Positions 53,868-61,486 of a stretch of 61,486 nt of DNA are shown here, piece by piece. The stretch lies in assembly GCF_016429155.1 (NCBI RefSeq), contig NZ_JAELUC010000014.1:1-61486 (forward strand), read 5' to 3'. Position 1 is the stretch's first letter, and every line of letters starts with the position of its first letter. The notes beneath the pieces were generated by a model. That model saw only the letters and a program-made list of their open reading frames with translations. It made no database searches and was not told the origin of the DNA. The stretch comes from Pedobacter sp. ASV12 (GTDB taxonomy: Bacteria > Bacteroidota > Bacteroidia > Sphingobacteriales > Sphingobacteriaceae). Position numbers and translations under genes: made by a program.

Positions 53868-55631
53868 ATGAAAAATATAAAGCAAATCACCTGGTTGCTC
53901 TTGTTGGCAATCGTTGGCCTGGCAGGGGCCTGTAAAAAAGACCCTGTAATGTACAACAAGGGATTTACCTCTTTTAAATTCTTGGTTAAGGATGCATTGG
54001 GTGTCGAAAAGCAATATGTAGGCACCATTGCTGATGCCGAAATTGTGGTAGAACTGCCTACAGAAGTTGATGTAACTAACCTCAAGGCAAGCTTTACCTT
54101 AGATAATGCCCGTACCATTGTACAGGTAGGCAAAATGGTACAGGAAAATGGCGTAAGTGCCAACGATTTTACCCAACCAATTACCTATACCGTAAAAGCG
54201 GAAGACAAAAGCACCCGCAGCTACAGTGTTCGCGTAACCAAAAAATCGGCCATTAAGTCTTTTGGCTTTTACATGGACGACAACCCAGGCTTAATTCAAA
54301 ACTATGTGGGTGTAATCAGGGGCATGGCTATTGAAGTGGGGTTGCCAGAAACCGTAAACCTCACTACGCTTGTAGCCCGTTTCGAAACGACAACAGGCGC
54401 CACTTTAAAAGTTGGTGCCGTGGTACAGGAAAGCAAAAAAACAGTCAACGATTTTACCACTCCGGTAATTTATCAGTTTAGCGATGCCAATTTTCCTACG
54501 CCGATCAACTTTACCGTTTCTACGTATTTTCTTGGTCGCCAGTGGAGCCTGGTTGGCGATAACCTCACGGGCTTGGTAACCGCATCGGGTATCAGGATGG
54601 CCATTCATCCATTCAGCAACAACCCTTACTTTATTTACCAACGTACTGGTAAAGACGAGAGCGGAATAGCCATTCCAACCGACAACAGGAAAGTAGCCGT
54701 AATTGGCTACAATGGCACTGCTTGGAGTAATTTGGGTAACACTACCGGTATTTCCGACTTCAGGGCCGATGTACCGGGCATCGCCTTTAACAGTGAGGGA
54801 ACGCTCTATGTTGGCTACAAGGATTATCTCAACAGCGATAATAAAGCAACCGTACTTAAATATAATGGTACGGCGTGGTCTGTAGTGGGCACAAGCCGAT
54901 TCTCGCCCGTAAAGGTCGATTACCTATCGCTGGCTATTGCCAAAAACGATATGCCAATGGTTTCGATGGCCAAAAACGGAACAGACAACAGTGGCATTCC
55001 GGCAAGGGGCTTGTATGTAGCTGGCTTCAATGGCTCAAGCTGGAATGCTATGACCCCACCAGGCGGAATAGTTGTTTTCTATGACCAAATTATCAAGGGC
55101 TTAGATGGCAACATCTATGTGGGCGTTATGGACAGGACAACAGGTTCGAACAAGCCATCGCTTTTCAAATACGAGAACAATGCCTGGGCACCAGTTGGAC
55201 CAACCTCATTCACGGCGCCCGATGGATTAGTCGGCTTCCAAGGTGTCAGCATCGCAGTTGACAAGAACAGTAATGCCTATCTCGCTTATCAGGTTGCACC
55301 GTCATCAGGCCGATTAAACCACGTAATGAAGTACAACAAAGAAGCCAATACATGGCAAGAACTGGGCAATGCAGTTTCTAGCGGTGGCGAAAAAGACAAA
55401 TTTGCCTTATGCGTAGATGCAGATGGCACCTTGTATTTTGCCTATGCCAATGCTTCTTCGCTTCTGGTCAAAACCTTCAACAAGAACACCAACAACTGGA
55501 ATACCGAAAGAAAGGTAATCAGCGAAAAAGTAAACGAATTCGACATGCAGGTTGCAAGCGATGGAACTGTTTACCTTGTAGCCAGCATTACCAGCGACAA
55601 CAGGACAGTTGTTTACAAATATGCCAAATAG
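53868..55631 (+). CDS. DUF5018-like lipoprotein with propeller-like C-terminus
   Basis: A 587-residue protein with lipobox GAC (Cys22). Two similar Ig-like DUF5018 modules cover about 30-125 and 130-220 (VDVTNLKASFTLDNARTIVQ and VNLTTLVARFETTTGATLKV). From about 225 on there are repeated blades with the pattern W-x-x-(L/V)G (GRQWSLVGDN, TAWSNLGN, TAWSVVGTS, NAWAPVGPTS, NTWQELGNAV), suggesting a beta-propeller or sialidase-like fold. It is the last gene of the SusCD locus, 5 nt after the M16 gene. The role is surface substrate binding, by inference. Confidence 0.75.
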   Translation: MKNIKQITWLLLLAIVGLAGACKKDPVMYNKGFTSFKFLVKDALGVEKQYVGTIADAEIVVELPTEVDVTNLKASFTLDNARTIVQVGKMVQENGVSANDFTQPITYTVKAEDKSTRSYSVRVTKKSAIKSFGFYMDDNPGLIQNYVGVIRGMAIEVGLPETVNLTTLVARFETTTGATLKVGAVVQESKKTVNDFTTPVIYQFSDANFPTPINFTVSTYFLGRQWSLVGDNLTGLVTASGIRMAIHPFSNNPYFIYQRTGKDESGIAIPTDNRKVAVIGYNGTAWSNLGNTTGISDFRADVPGIAFNSEGTLYVGYKDYLNSDNKATVLKYNGTAWSVVGTSRFSPVKVDYLSLAIAKNDMPMVSMAKNGTDNSGIPARGLYVAGFNGSSWNAMTPPGGIVVFYDQIIKGLDGNIYVGVMDRTTGSNKPSLFKYENNAWAPVGPTSFTAPDGLVGFQGVSIAVDKNSNAYLAYQVAPSSGRLNHVMKYNKEANTWQELGNAVSSGGEKDKFALCVDADGTLYFAYANASSLLVKTFNKNTNNWNTERKVISEKVNEFDMQVASDGTVYLVASITSDNRTVVYKYAK

Positions 55632-55656
55632 TAAATAGGTTAGTAGCTATCTGGTT

Positions 55657-55692
55657 AAAACCCATCTCGAAACATTTCGGATGGGTTTTTTA
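55657..55692 (+). terminator. Terminator of the SusCD-M16 operon
   Basis: AAAACCCATC (55657-55666) pairs with GATGGGTTTT (55680-55689), with an inner CGAAA/TTTCG stem, followed by further T residues. It ends the plus-strand operon. Confidence 0.88.
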
Positions 55693-55799
55693 ATTTTAGG
55701 TGCAGCATAAACAAAGAAAAGTTTATATTTTTCATCGCCTGAGGTAGCTAGACTTGCCTAAACAAGAATGATGGACTACAAGAAAGAACTGCCGAATAT

Positions 55800-58178
55800 C
55801 TACTGATTCCTCCCCTGTTCTTCAGCCGAACCCGAATTCCGTTTACGCACCTCCACTTTCGAATTGCCAAAACGATAATTAAAGCTCAGCTTAAAACTTC
55901 GGCTATCGTAACGGCTCGCATAATCGCTTTGGTAGTTTCCATAATCGGCTATGCCTTTTTGGATCGAGCTAAAAAAGATATCGTTCGCGCTCAACGCCAA
56001 GGTAGCTTTGTTTTTCCATAAGCTCTTGCCAATTCCAGCGCCTACCGTATAAAAAGGCAGGTTAACTTGGTTGCCATAAGTAACTTTGGTACTTCCATAA
56101 AAATTCAAATCGGCATACCATTGGCTTGACAGTTTAAAATGACTGTTCATGTTGGCTGTAGCAGCCCATTGCTTAACTTCTACCATTTGATTTTGATAAT
56201 CGAACCGGTAGCTATTTAAAGAAGAACCCATGCTTACGTTAAAGTCCCAAACCTTGAAAAACTGACGGGCATAGGTAACATACAGCGCGGTATTGTTATT
56301 GGTATGCAGGTTAGCTTTCAGGTTGGTGGTAATTTTGGTTTGGTTATCAACCACCTGCAAGTCTTTGATGACATTGTTTACAAAGCTGTACGACAAAGCA
56401 AACGAAAGTCCGTTTTTAAGGTTAAGCCCAAGCCGCCATTGATCCGAAAAAGAAGGATTGAGGTAAGGATTGCCCCGCGATACCGAATAAGCATTCCGGT
56501 AAATGGCAAATGGATTGAGGTAGCTGTAGCTTGGTCTGCCGATACGGCGTGCATACGACAATGAAAAGCTTTGTTGGCCAAGCTTATAGCCCAAAATCAC
56601 ATTGGGAAATAGGTTAAGGTAACTCCGTTTCACCAAACTATCCAAAGTAAGCGAGTGGCCGTTGGTAAAAGTCTGTTCGGCACGCAGGCCCACCTGCGCG
56701 GTAAACTTGCCCCAGGTTTGCCGCGTACTGGCATAAGCGGCCAGCAACGTCTCGCGGTAGCGGAAATCATTGCTGCCCAAATCTGCAAAAGAGCCGTTGC
56801 CCGTACGATACCGCGAGCTGAATTCATTGTCTAAGTCTACATAACTAGCTTTAGTGCCCAATTCTAAACTACCTTTGTAGAGTTGCCGACTGTAATCGGC
56901 CTTATAGCTATAGATGCCCGACCAAGTTTGGCCATCCTGCAAAAAGAGCTGATCGGGTGCCAGGGCCTGTCCGCTGGGCAACTGCAGCAAAAGATCTAAA
57001 TGGTTATCGGTGTTCAGTTTAAACAAACCTACATCCAAGTCCATGCTTAGCTCCTGTCTTTTGGCCGAATCCAACAGCTTTTTGTAGTTTAGGTTAAAGT
57101 TAATGCCCTTGTTCAGCCGGCTGTTATCGGCATGGTTCAGCCGCAACGAATCAGCCCTATTGCCATGCAATTGCTGTATGCGCGTTTCGGTTGTCAGTTC
57201 AGGATTATATGCACCGCTATTGGCCGTAACCAATATGCCGACTACATCGTTTTTATTCAAGAAATGATCCCAGCCCAATCTCAAATTATGGCCAAACCAT
57301 GGTGTCCGATACACTTCCTTATCGCGCAACTCGGTACCAATTTCGTTTAGATAAGTATTGCGGTCTATCTGTTGCGATTGCCGGCCAAACGAATAGCTGT
57401 AGCTGCCATAGAGGAAATCGTTTTTTTGCCTCACATTAAAGCCAAACAACGCGCTATTGCCATTCCAATATTTCCAGCCATGGCCGGTTGCCAAACCCAA
57501 ATTCAAATCGTAGCCAGGCTTGGTCCGCTTGAGTGTTTTGATATTGATGATTGGTCCGCCACCTTGCGCATCATATTTTGCCGAGGGCATAGGGATAAGT
57601 TCTATTTTGCCGATGTTGGCCGGGCTGGTAGCCAACAACAACTGGATGAGCTCCTGTCCGCCAAGCCTTGTTAATCTTCCATCGAGCATTACCTCTACGC
57701 TCTTGCCCTCGAGTTTGAGTTCCGTTTCGTTGAGGAGGACCACGCCAGGCAACTTTTTCAGGATCTCTATCGTATTGCTTCCGGCTTTCAAGTTGCCGTC
57801 AACATGAATAACCGTACGGTCAAACTGCTGTTCTACAAAAGGCCTATTGCCGTTAACGGCCACTGCTTGCAGCTGCTGGGCTTGTTCTTTCAGGTTGATA
57901 AGCAGATGGGTGCCCGATACGGCCTTGGTTGTGTAGGCCATATAGCCCAAATACGAAACCACCACATAGGCAGGTTGCTTGGGCAGGCTAAGCGAAAATT
58001 CGCCTTTGCTGTTGGTCAGGAGGCGCTGCAGCTGCCTGTTGCTGTTTTCTTCGTACAGGTTAACTGTTGCCCCTACTAAAACGAGGCTGTCTTTACCGGT
58101 TACTTTTCCGGTTAAAATGCCCTGCTGTGCCCATAGCATGCCGGGAAAAAGCCATAAGGCTAATAAAAATTGTTTCAT
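55800..58178 (-). CDS. TonB-dependent receptor-like outer-membrane barrel (OMP_b-brl_3 type)
   Basis: A 792-residue protein with signal peptide (MKQFLLALWLFPGMLWAQ). A carboxypeptidase-regulatory-like domain is at about 22-95 (GKDSLVLVGATVNLYEE). A plug-like segment follows (QFDRTVIHVDGNLKAGSNTI, LKKLPGVVLLNE, EVMLDGRLTRLGGQEL, IELIPMPSAKYDAQGGGP). The barrel ends SFKLSFNYRFGNSK. The absence of a full SusC plug and a SusD partner separates it from the locus upstream. It is divergent from the LytS/LytTR genes, which may control it. Substrate unknown. Confidence 0.88.
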   Translation of the reverse strand: MKQFLLALWLFPGMLWAQQGILTGKVTGKDSLVLVGATVNLYEENSNRQLQRLLTNSKGEFSLSLPKQPAYVVVSYLGYMAYTTKAVSGTHLLINLKEQAQQLQAVAVNGNRPFVEQQFDRTVIHVDGNLKAGSNTIEILKKLPGVVLLNETELKLEGKSVEVMLDGRLTRLGGQELIQLLLATSPANIGKIELIPMPSAKYDAQGGGPIINIKTLKRTKPGYDLNLGLATGHGWKYWNGNSALFGFNVRQKNDFLYGSYSYSFGRQSQQIDRNTYLNEIGTELRDKEVYRTPWFGHNLRLGWDHFLNKNDVVGILVTANSGAYNPELTTETRIQQLHGNRADSLRLNHADNSRLNKGINFNLNYKKLLDSAKRQELSMDLDVGLFKLNTDNHLDLLLQLPSGQALAPDQLFLQDGQTWSGIYSYKADYSRQLYKGSLELGTKASYVDLDNEFSSRYRTGNGSFADLGSNDFRYRETLLAAYASTRQTWGKFTAQVGLRAEQTFTNGHSLTLDSLVKRSYLNLFPNVILGYKLGQQSFSLSYARRIGRPSYSYLNPFAIYRNAYSVSRGNPYLNPSFSDQWRLGLNLKNGLSFALSYSFVNNVIKDLQVVDNQTKITTNLKANLHTNNNTALYVTYARQFFKVWDFNVSMGSSLNSYRFDYQNQMVEVKQWAATANMNSHFKLSSQWYADLNFYGSTKVTYGNQVNLPFYTVGAGIGKSLWKNKATLALSANDIFFSSIQKGIADYGNYQSDYASRYDSRSFKLSFNYRFGNSKVEVRKRNSGSAEEQGRNQ

Positions 58179-58380
58179 TTGTTGATTTGATTGGTTGCCC
58201 TAAAGTAGTAGGCAGTATCTGGAAAAAAGTATCAAATCCTCCATTGGGTAGTTTTGTTCTGCAAAAGCCAGCATTTCAACCGCAAAGCTTTTGCAGAGGC
58301 AAAGGACACTTTCGCAGACGAAAACACGACAATCACAGATTTGGGTATCAAACATCGAAGCAAAGCGCTTACCTTTAGCT

Positions 58381-59430
58381 ATGAAATTCAAATGGCTATG
58401 GCTCTTTTTGGGCTTTTTCCTTTTCTATAACTTTCAGGAAATCGCCTGGGCCATTGGCAATTATGTTGGCAGCGGCATGCCTATTTTCAAATTTATTTTT
58501 GGTGCAAGAGCCATTTCCTATCCCTTTTACTTTCTCACCTGGCTGGCTTGTACCACCTTTGCCTATGCTGTTTTTTTCTTTTTCTTTTATCAAAAGCAAC
58601 AGAAAGTACGCGCTGTCATCGTGTTTTTGGCGGTGGCTATTCCGCTGATGATCTGTTTTCGCTACCTGATGCAGGAAGTTATCTATTTCGAACTTACCGG
58701 CAAGCATAACTACAGCGCCAATATGCGTACCCCTATTCGTTATTTTTTAGACAACATCTTTTTCACCATTTATTACAGCGCCTTCGGCATCGTATTTTTC
58801 TTTATCCAGTTTTCGGCCTACAACCAGAAAAAACAGGGTGAACTGTTGCTGCAGAACCGGCAGGCAGAACTTTCTTTTCTGCGTTCGCAGATCAATCCCC
58901 ATTTTCTGTTCAACAGCCTTAACAATGTATATACGCTCGTTTATCAGGGCTCTGACAAAGCCTTGGATTCCATCAGCAAGCTTTCCGAACTCCTGCGTTA
59001 CATGCTTTACGAAAAAGAAGAGTGGGTGCCCCTGCTTAAGGAAGTGCAGTACCTGCGTAATTTCATCGACCTGCAACTGATGCGCTATGACTTTAAGCCT
59101 GCCTATGAGTTAAAAATAAATGTCCCTTTTAACTGTGCCTTTAAAATAGCCCCTTTAACGCTCATCCCGTTTGTTGAAAATGCCTTTAAACACGGCGACC
59201 TGAAGGATGTGGCTATGCCTTTGCAAATCGAGTTGGAACTGGTGGACCAGATGCTTAATTTGAAGGTCAGCAACAAAAAAGGTAACTTTAACAAAGACGA
59301 AACCGGAGGCATTGGCCTAGCCAATGTCAAAAAACGCCTGGAACTGACCTATGCAAACCACCAAACTTTGCACATTGCTGATTCGGACACCCAGTATACC
59401 ATAGCGCTACAGATGAAACTACATGAATAA
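58381..59430 (+). CDS. LytS-type sensor histidine kinase
   Basis: Start at ATG 58381 (349 residues); the longer frame would add 30 charged residues before the first membrane helix. Four membrane helices lie at about 5-25, 45-72, 78-97 and 128-152. The His_kinase domain (PF06580) has the phospho-acceptor His174 in INPHFLFNSLNN and YMLYEKEEWVPLLKE after it. An HATPase region is FVENAFKHG and GIGLANVKKRLE. No separate ligand-binding domain is present, so the sensing occurs through the membrane part. Its end overlaps the response regulator by 8 nt. Confidence 0.94.
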   Translation: MKFKWLWLFLGFFLFYNFQEIAWAIGNYVGSGMPIFKFIFGARAISYPFYFLTWLACTTFAYAVFFFFFYQKQQKVRAVIVFLAVAIPLMICFRYLMQEVIYFELTGKHNYSANMRTPIRYFLDNIFFTIYYSAFGIVFFFIQFSAYNQKKQGELLLQNRQAELSFLRSQINPHFLFNSLNNVYTLVYQGSDKALDSISKLSELLRYMLYEKEEWVPLLKEVQYLRNFIDLQLMRYDFKPAYELKINVPFNCAFKIAPLTLIPFVENAFKHGDLKDVAMPLQIELELVDQMLNLKVSNKKGNFNKDETGGIGLANVKKRLELTYANHQTLHIADSDTQYTIALQMKLHE

Positions 59431-60154
59431 TTTGGATAAAACGATTAACTGTCTGGTAGTTGACGATGAACCCCTGGCCTTGGCCCTGCTGAGCGACTAC
59501 ATTGACAAAACGCCCGGTTTAAACTTAGTTAGCGCAACTTCCGATCCCTTAACCGCACTCGCATTGGCTAAAAACGGAACCGTAGACCTCGTTTTTTTAG
59601 ATATGCAGCTGCCGGAGCTGTCGGGCATGCAGTTTATGAAAATCCTCCAAAAAAAGAGTATGGTTATCGTTACTACGGCCTATGGCGAATATGCCCTCGA
59701 AAGTTACGACCATCACGTGGTCGACTACCTCTTAAAACCCATTACTTTCGAGCGTTTTTGGCTGGCCATAGAAAAAGCGCAGGAACGGTTCAACGCCTTG
59801 GCTAATCCAAGTTTGGCCACAAATGCTGCACCACCGGTCAACCAGTTTATTTTTGTCAAAACCGATTATCGATTGGTTAAGGTAGGGCTCAACGACATCT
59901 ACTACCTCGAAGGTGCCCGTGATTATGTGGTTATCCATACCCTTACCGAGCAACTGCTTACCTTGCAGAGTATGAAATCGCTGGAAGAGCAATTGCCAGC
60001 CGAGCAGTTTATGCGCATCCACAAATCCTATGTCATTTCGCTCGATAAGATCAGCTTCATCGAACGTGGCCGTGTAGCCATCAACAACCAGCTTATTCCG
60101 GTAAGCGATACGTACAAGGACCGTTTATTGGAAAAATTAAAGCTTTCGAAGTAA
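59423..60154 (+). CDS. LytTR response regulator
   Basis: A 243-residue protein: CheY-like receiver (acidic D14-D15, phospho-acceptor Asp60 in LVFLDMQLP, TTAYGEYAL, switch Lys in LLKPI) followed by a LytTR DNA-binding domain (IFVKTDYRLVKV, IYYLEGARDYVVIHT, FMRIHKSYVISLDKI). It is the partner of the LytS-type kinase, with which it overlaps by 8 nt. The nearest plausible target is the divergent outer-membrane barrel gene. Confidence 0.95.
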   Translation: MNNLDKTINCLVVDDEPLALALLSDYIDKTPGLNLVSATSDPLTALALAKNGTVDLVFLDMQLPELSGMQFMKILQKKSMVIVTTAYGEYALESYDHHVVDYLLKPITFERFWLAIEKAQERFNALANPSLATNAAPPVNQFIFVKTDYRLVKVGLNDIYYLEGARDYVVIHTLTEQLLTLQSMKSLEEQLPAEQFMRIHKSYVISLDKISFIERGRVAINNQLIPVSDTYKDRLLEKLKLSK

Positions 60155-60290
60155 CTTTTTGATGAGCCAAGCTGAGCAGTAGATTTTCTGCCATGCATGA
60201 CGCGCAAGGACGCCTCTTTTTGCACCTTCAACTGAAACCTGCCAACTGTTAATTGTTCACTGTAAACTGTTAATTGTAAACCGAAATCTC
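60155..60290. repeat. Low-complexity spacer element before the HAD gene
   Basis: The middle is C/T-rich (CGCCTCTTTTTGCACCTTC), then words TGTTAATTGTTCACTGTAAA and CTGTTAATTGTAAACC repeat with small changes. Similar words are found in the deacetylase insert at 5155-5241. Confidence 0.5.
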
Positions 60291-60322
60291 TAAATTTACC
60301 GCGCTAAAAAGCACCAATAACC

Positions 60323-61015
60323 ATGAAAAACATCCAAGTCATCGCATTTGATGCCGACGATACCCTTTGGGTTAACGAGCCTTATTTTAGAGAAGCCGAA
60401 GACAAATTTTGTGCCCTGCTGCAAGATTACCTGCCCATGCACAGCACGGCTTCAGCACTATTTCAGGTAGAAATCAGAAACCTGTCGTTATACGGCTATG
60501 GCATTAAGGGCTTTATGCTCTCGATGATTGAAACCATTGCCGTGGTAACCGAAAATACCGCCAGCATAGCCGTGGTCAACAAAGCCATCGAATTGGGCAA
60601 AGAACTGCTGAACAAGCCTGTTGAGCTGTTAGAGGGGGTTGAAGAGGTTTTGCAAAGTTTAAAAGGCGAATACCGCTTGGTAGTGGCTACCAAAGGCGAT
60701 TTGTTGGATCAGGAGAGAAAGTTACAAAAATCAGGTTTGGAAAAATATTTCCATCATATCGAAATCATGAGCGATAAAAAGGAAAAAGACTACCTCAAGC
60801 TCCTGAAACACCTCGACTGCCAGCCGAGCGATTTCCTAATGATCGGTAATTCACTTAAATCTGATATTTTACCCGTGCTACAACTTGACGGTTATGCCGT
60901 ACATGTGCCTTATCACATAACTTGGGAGCATGAGAAAGTTGAAAATATGATAGCGCACGACAATTTTACTTCAGCCGAAACCATTACCGATGTATTAAGC
61001 CTCTTAAAAAAATGA
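60323..61015 (+). CDS. HAD-superfamily hydrolase
   Basis: A 230-residue cytoplasmic phosphatase-like protein. The nucleophile loop is AFDADDTLW (Asp10 and Asp12 by count), motif II is VVATKGD, Lys in KKEKDYLKLL is the motif III base, and motif IV is LMIGNSLKSDI. Helical cap between motifs I and II. Substrate unknown; phosphoglycolate- or nucleotide-like phosphates are typical. The stop overlaps the next start codon by 4 nt (ATGA). Confidence 0.9.
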   Translation: MKNIQVIAFDADDTLWVNEPYFREAEDKFCALLQDYLPMHSTASALFQVEIRNLSLYGYGIKGFMLSMIETIAVVTENTASIAVVNKAIELGKELLNKPVELLEGVEEVLQSLKGEYRLVVATKGDLLDQERKLQKSGLEKYFHHIEIMSDKKEKDYLKLLKHLDCQPSDFLMIGNSLKSDILPVLQLDGYAVHVPYHITWEHEKVENMIAHDNFTSAETITDVLSLLKK

Positions 61016-61430
61016 AACAACTTCTAGATCTAGAAAATTGGCCAAGAAAAGATCATTTCAATTTTTTTAACCGTTTTGAAGAACCTTTTTTTGGAGTAGT
61101 AGTGGAAATCGACTGTACCATTGCATACGATAAATGCAAAAAAGAAGGGATGGGATTCTTCCTTTATTATTTACACCAAGCGATGGTAGCTGCTCATGCT
61201 GTAGAAAATTTTAGGCTAAGGATTGAAGATGGCCAGATTTACATTTATGATCAGGTGAATGCTTCAGCAGTTATCAATCGCCCCGACGGCACTTTTGGCT
61301 TTTCTTATATCGATTACGCCCCTGATTTCGAAGTTTTTCAAGCAGGAGCAAAAAAAGAAATTACCAGAGTTCAAAACTCAACAGGTTTGGTACCTGCGGG
61401 TTCCGGAGATAATGTAATCCACATTTCGGC
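61012..61430 (+). CDS. CatA-like O-acetyltransferase, 3' end missing
   Basis: The frame opens at ATG 61012, overlapping the HAD stop by 4 nt, and runs into the adapter; 139 residues are visible. NWPRKDHFNFFNRFEEPFFG is the signature opening of the chloramphenicol acetyltransferase fold, followed by FFLYYLHQAMVAAHAVENFRLR and INRPDGTFGFSYIDYAPDFEV. The catalytic His (HHxxxDG) lies beyond the cut. Chromosomal members need not confer antibiotic resistance, so none should be assumed. The base composition is more AT-rich than the neighbours. Confidence 0.8.
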
Positions 61431-61486
61431 CTGTCTCTTATACACATCTGACGCTGCCGACGAACCACGACATGTGTGGGTGTGGG
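61431..61486. other. Synthetic end: inverted Nextera adapter
   Basis: CTGTCTCTTATACACATCTG at 61431-61450 followed by ACGCTGCCGACGA (61451-61463) is the reverse complement of the adapter at 102-134, then a G-rich tail. Not part of the genome. Confidence 0.97.

Noticed and set aside
58291..58380. Longer N-terminus for the histidine kinase
   Set aside because: It starts with TTG, adds 30 charged residues, and is followed by the normal membrane helix start at ATG 58381.
61012..61430. Chloramphenicol resistance gene
   Set aside because: Only the front of a CatA-like fold is visible, the catalytic His is missing from the window, and many chromosomal homologs do not give resistance.

Overview
The window is one contiguous chromosomal segment of a Bacteroidota bacterium, most likely of the Sphingobacteriaceae (Pedobacter-like). 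The evidence is a SusC/SusD pair behind a FecI/FecR regulator, a type IX secretion (type B) C-terminal domain, a DUF5606 protein, a LytTR two-component system, Porin_10 and SulP families typical of the phylum, and promoters of the TTTG / TAnnTTTG kind. The assignment is by protein resemblance only. Both ends are synthetic: poly-C plus a Nextera-type transposase adapter at 1-134, and the inverted adapter at 61431-61486. The natural sequence is 135-61430, and the first and last genes are cut by the adapters.

Layout. 135-4699 (mostly minus): a partial alpha/beta hydrolase behind gpsA, then a TolC plus membrane-fusion-protein pair with no pump gene. 4768-8495: a NodB deacetylase with an odd in-frame insert, mitochondrial-type aconitase with a clear terminator, and a DUF2007 protein. 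8505-9253: a small lipoprotein and a decayed second copy of it. 9264-15911 (minus): a four-gene 'planctomycete-type' operon made of a PSCyt1/DUF1549/DUF1553 cytochrome, a Tat-exported DUF1501 protein, a Tat-exported TIM barrel, and a DUF2231/cytochrome c/leucine-rich-repeat fusion. A GH1 beta-glucosidase lies upstream. 17515-24749: a T9SS cargo protein with PKD-like domains, a membrane-bound MutS-like ATPase, rlmH, a TPR protein, a 45-residue membrane protein, DUF5606 and a cyclophilin. 24932-32011: a secreted GATase-like protein usually mislabelled asparagine synthetase B, a Porin_10 barrel, punA, lpxK and pruA. 32126-43623: an AraC regulator, a DUF2157 membrane protein, a SulP transporter with beta-carbonic anhydrase, a porin, an acyl-CoA carboxylase beta subunit, an MFS exporter, a GNAT enzyme and an M42 peptidase.

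43869-55631 is a self-contained uptake locus: ECF sigma factor, FecR anti-sigma, SusC with an STN signalling domain, SusD, a small lipoprotein, a large M16 metalloprotease and a DUF5018-like/propeller lipoprotein. It has no glycoside hydrolase, so its substrate is more likely a peptide than a glycan. 55800-61430 holds a TonB-dependent barrel protein divergent from a LytS/LytTR pair, then a HAD phosphatase and the start of a CatA-like acetyltransferase.

The most unusual signal outside genes is a family of short spacers (about 60-150 bp) built from loosely repeated words. The left half is rich in G and purine, and the right half is rich in C and pyrimidine, so each resembles an imperfect inverted repeat. 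One such stretch appears to lie in frame inside the NodB deacetylase. The planctomycete-type operon and the M16-bearing SusCD locus are the best candidates for incompletely described systems.
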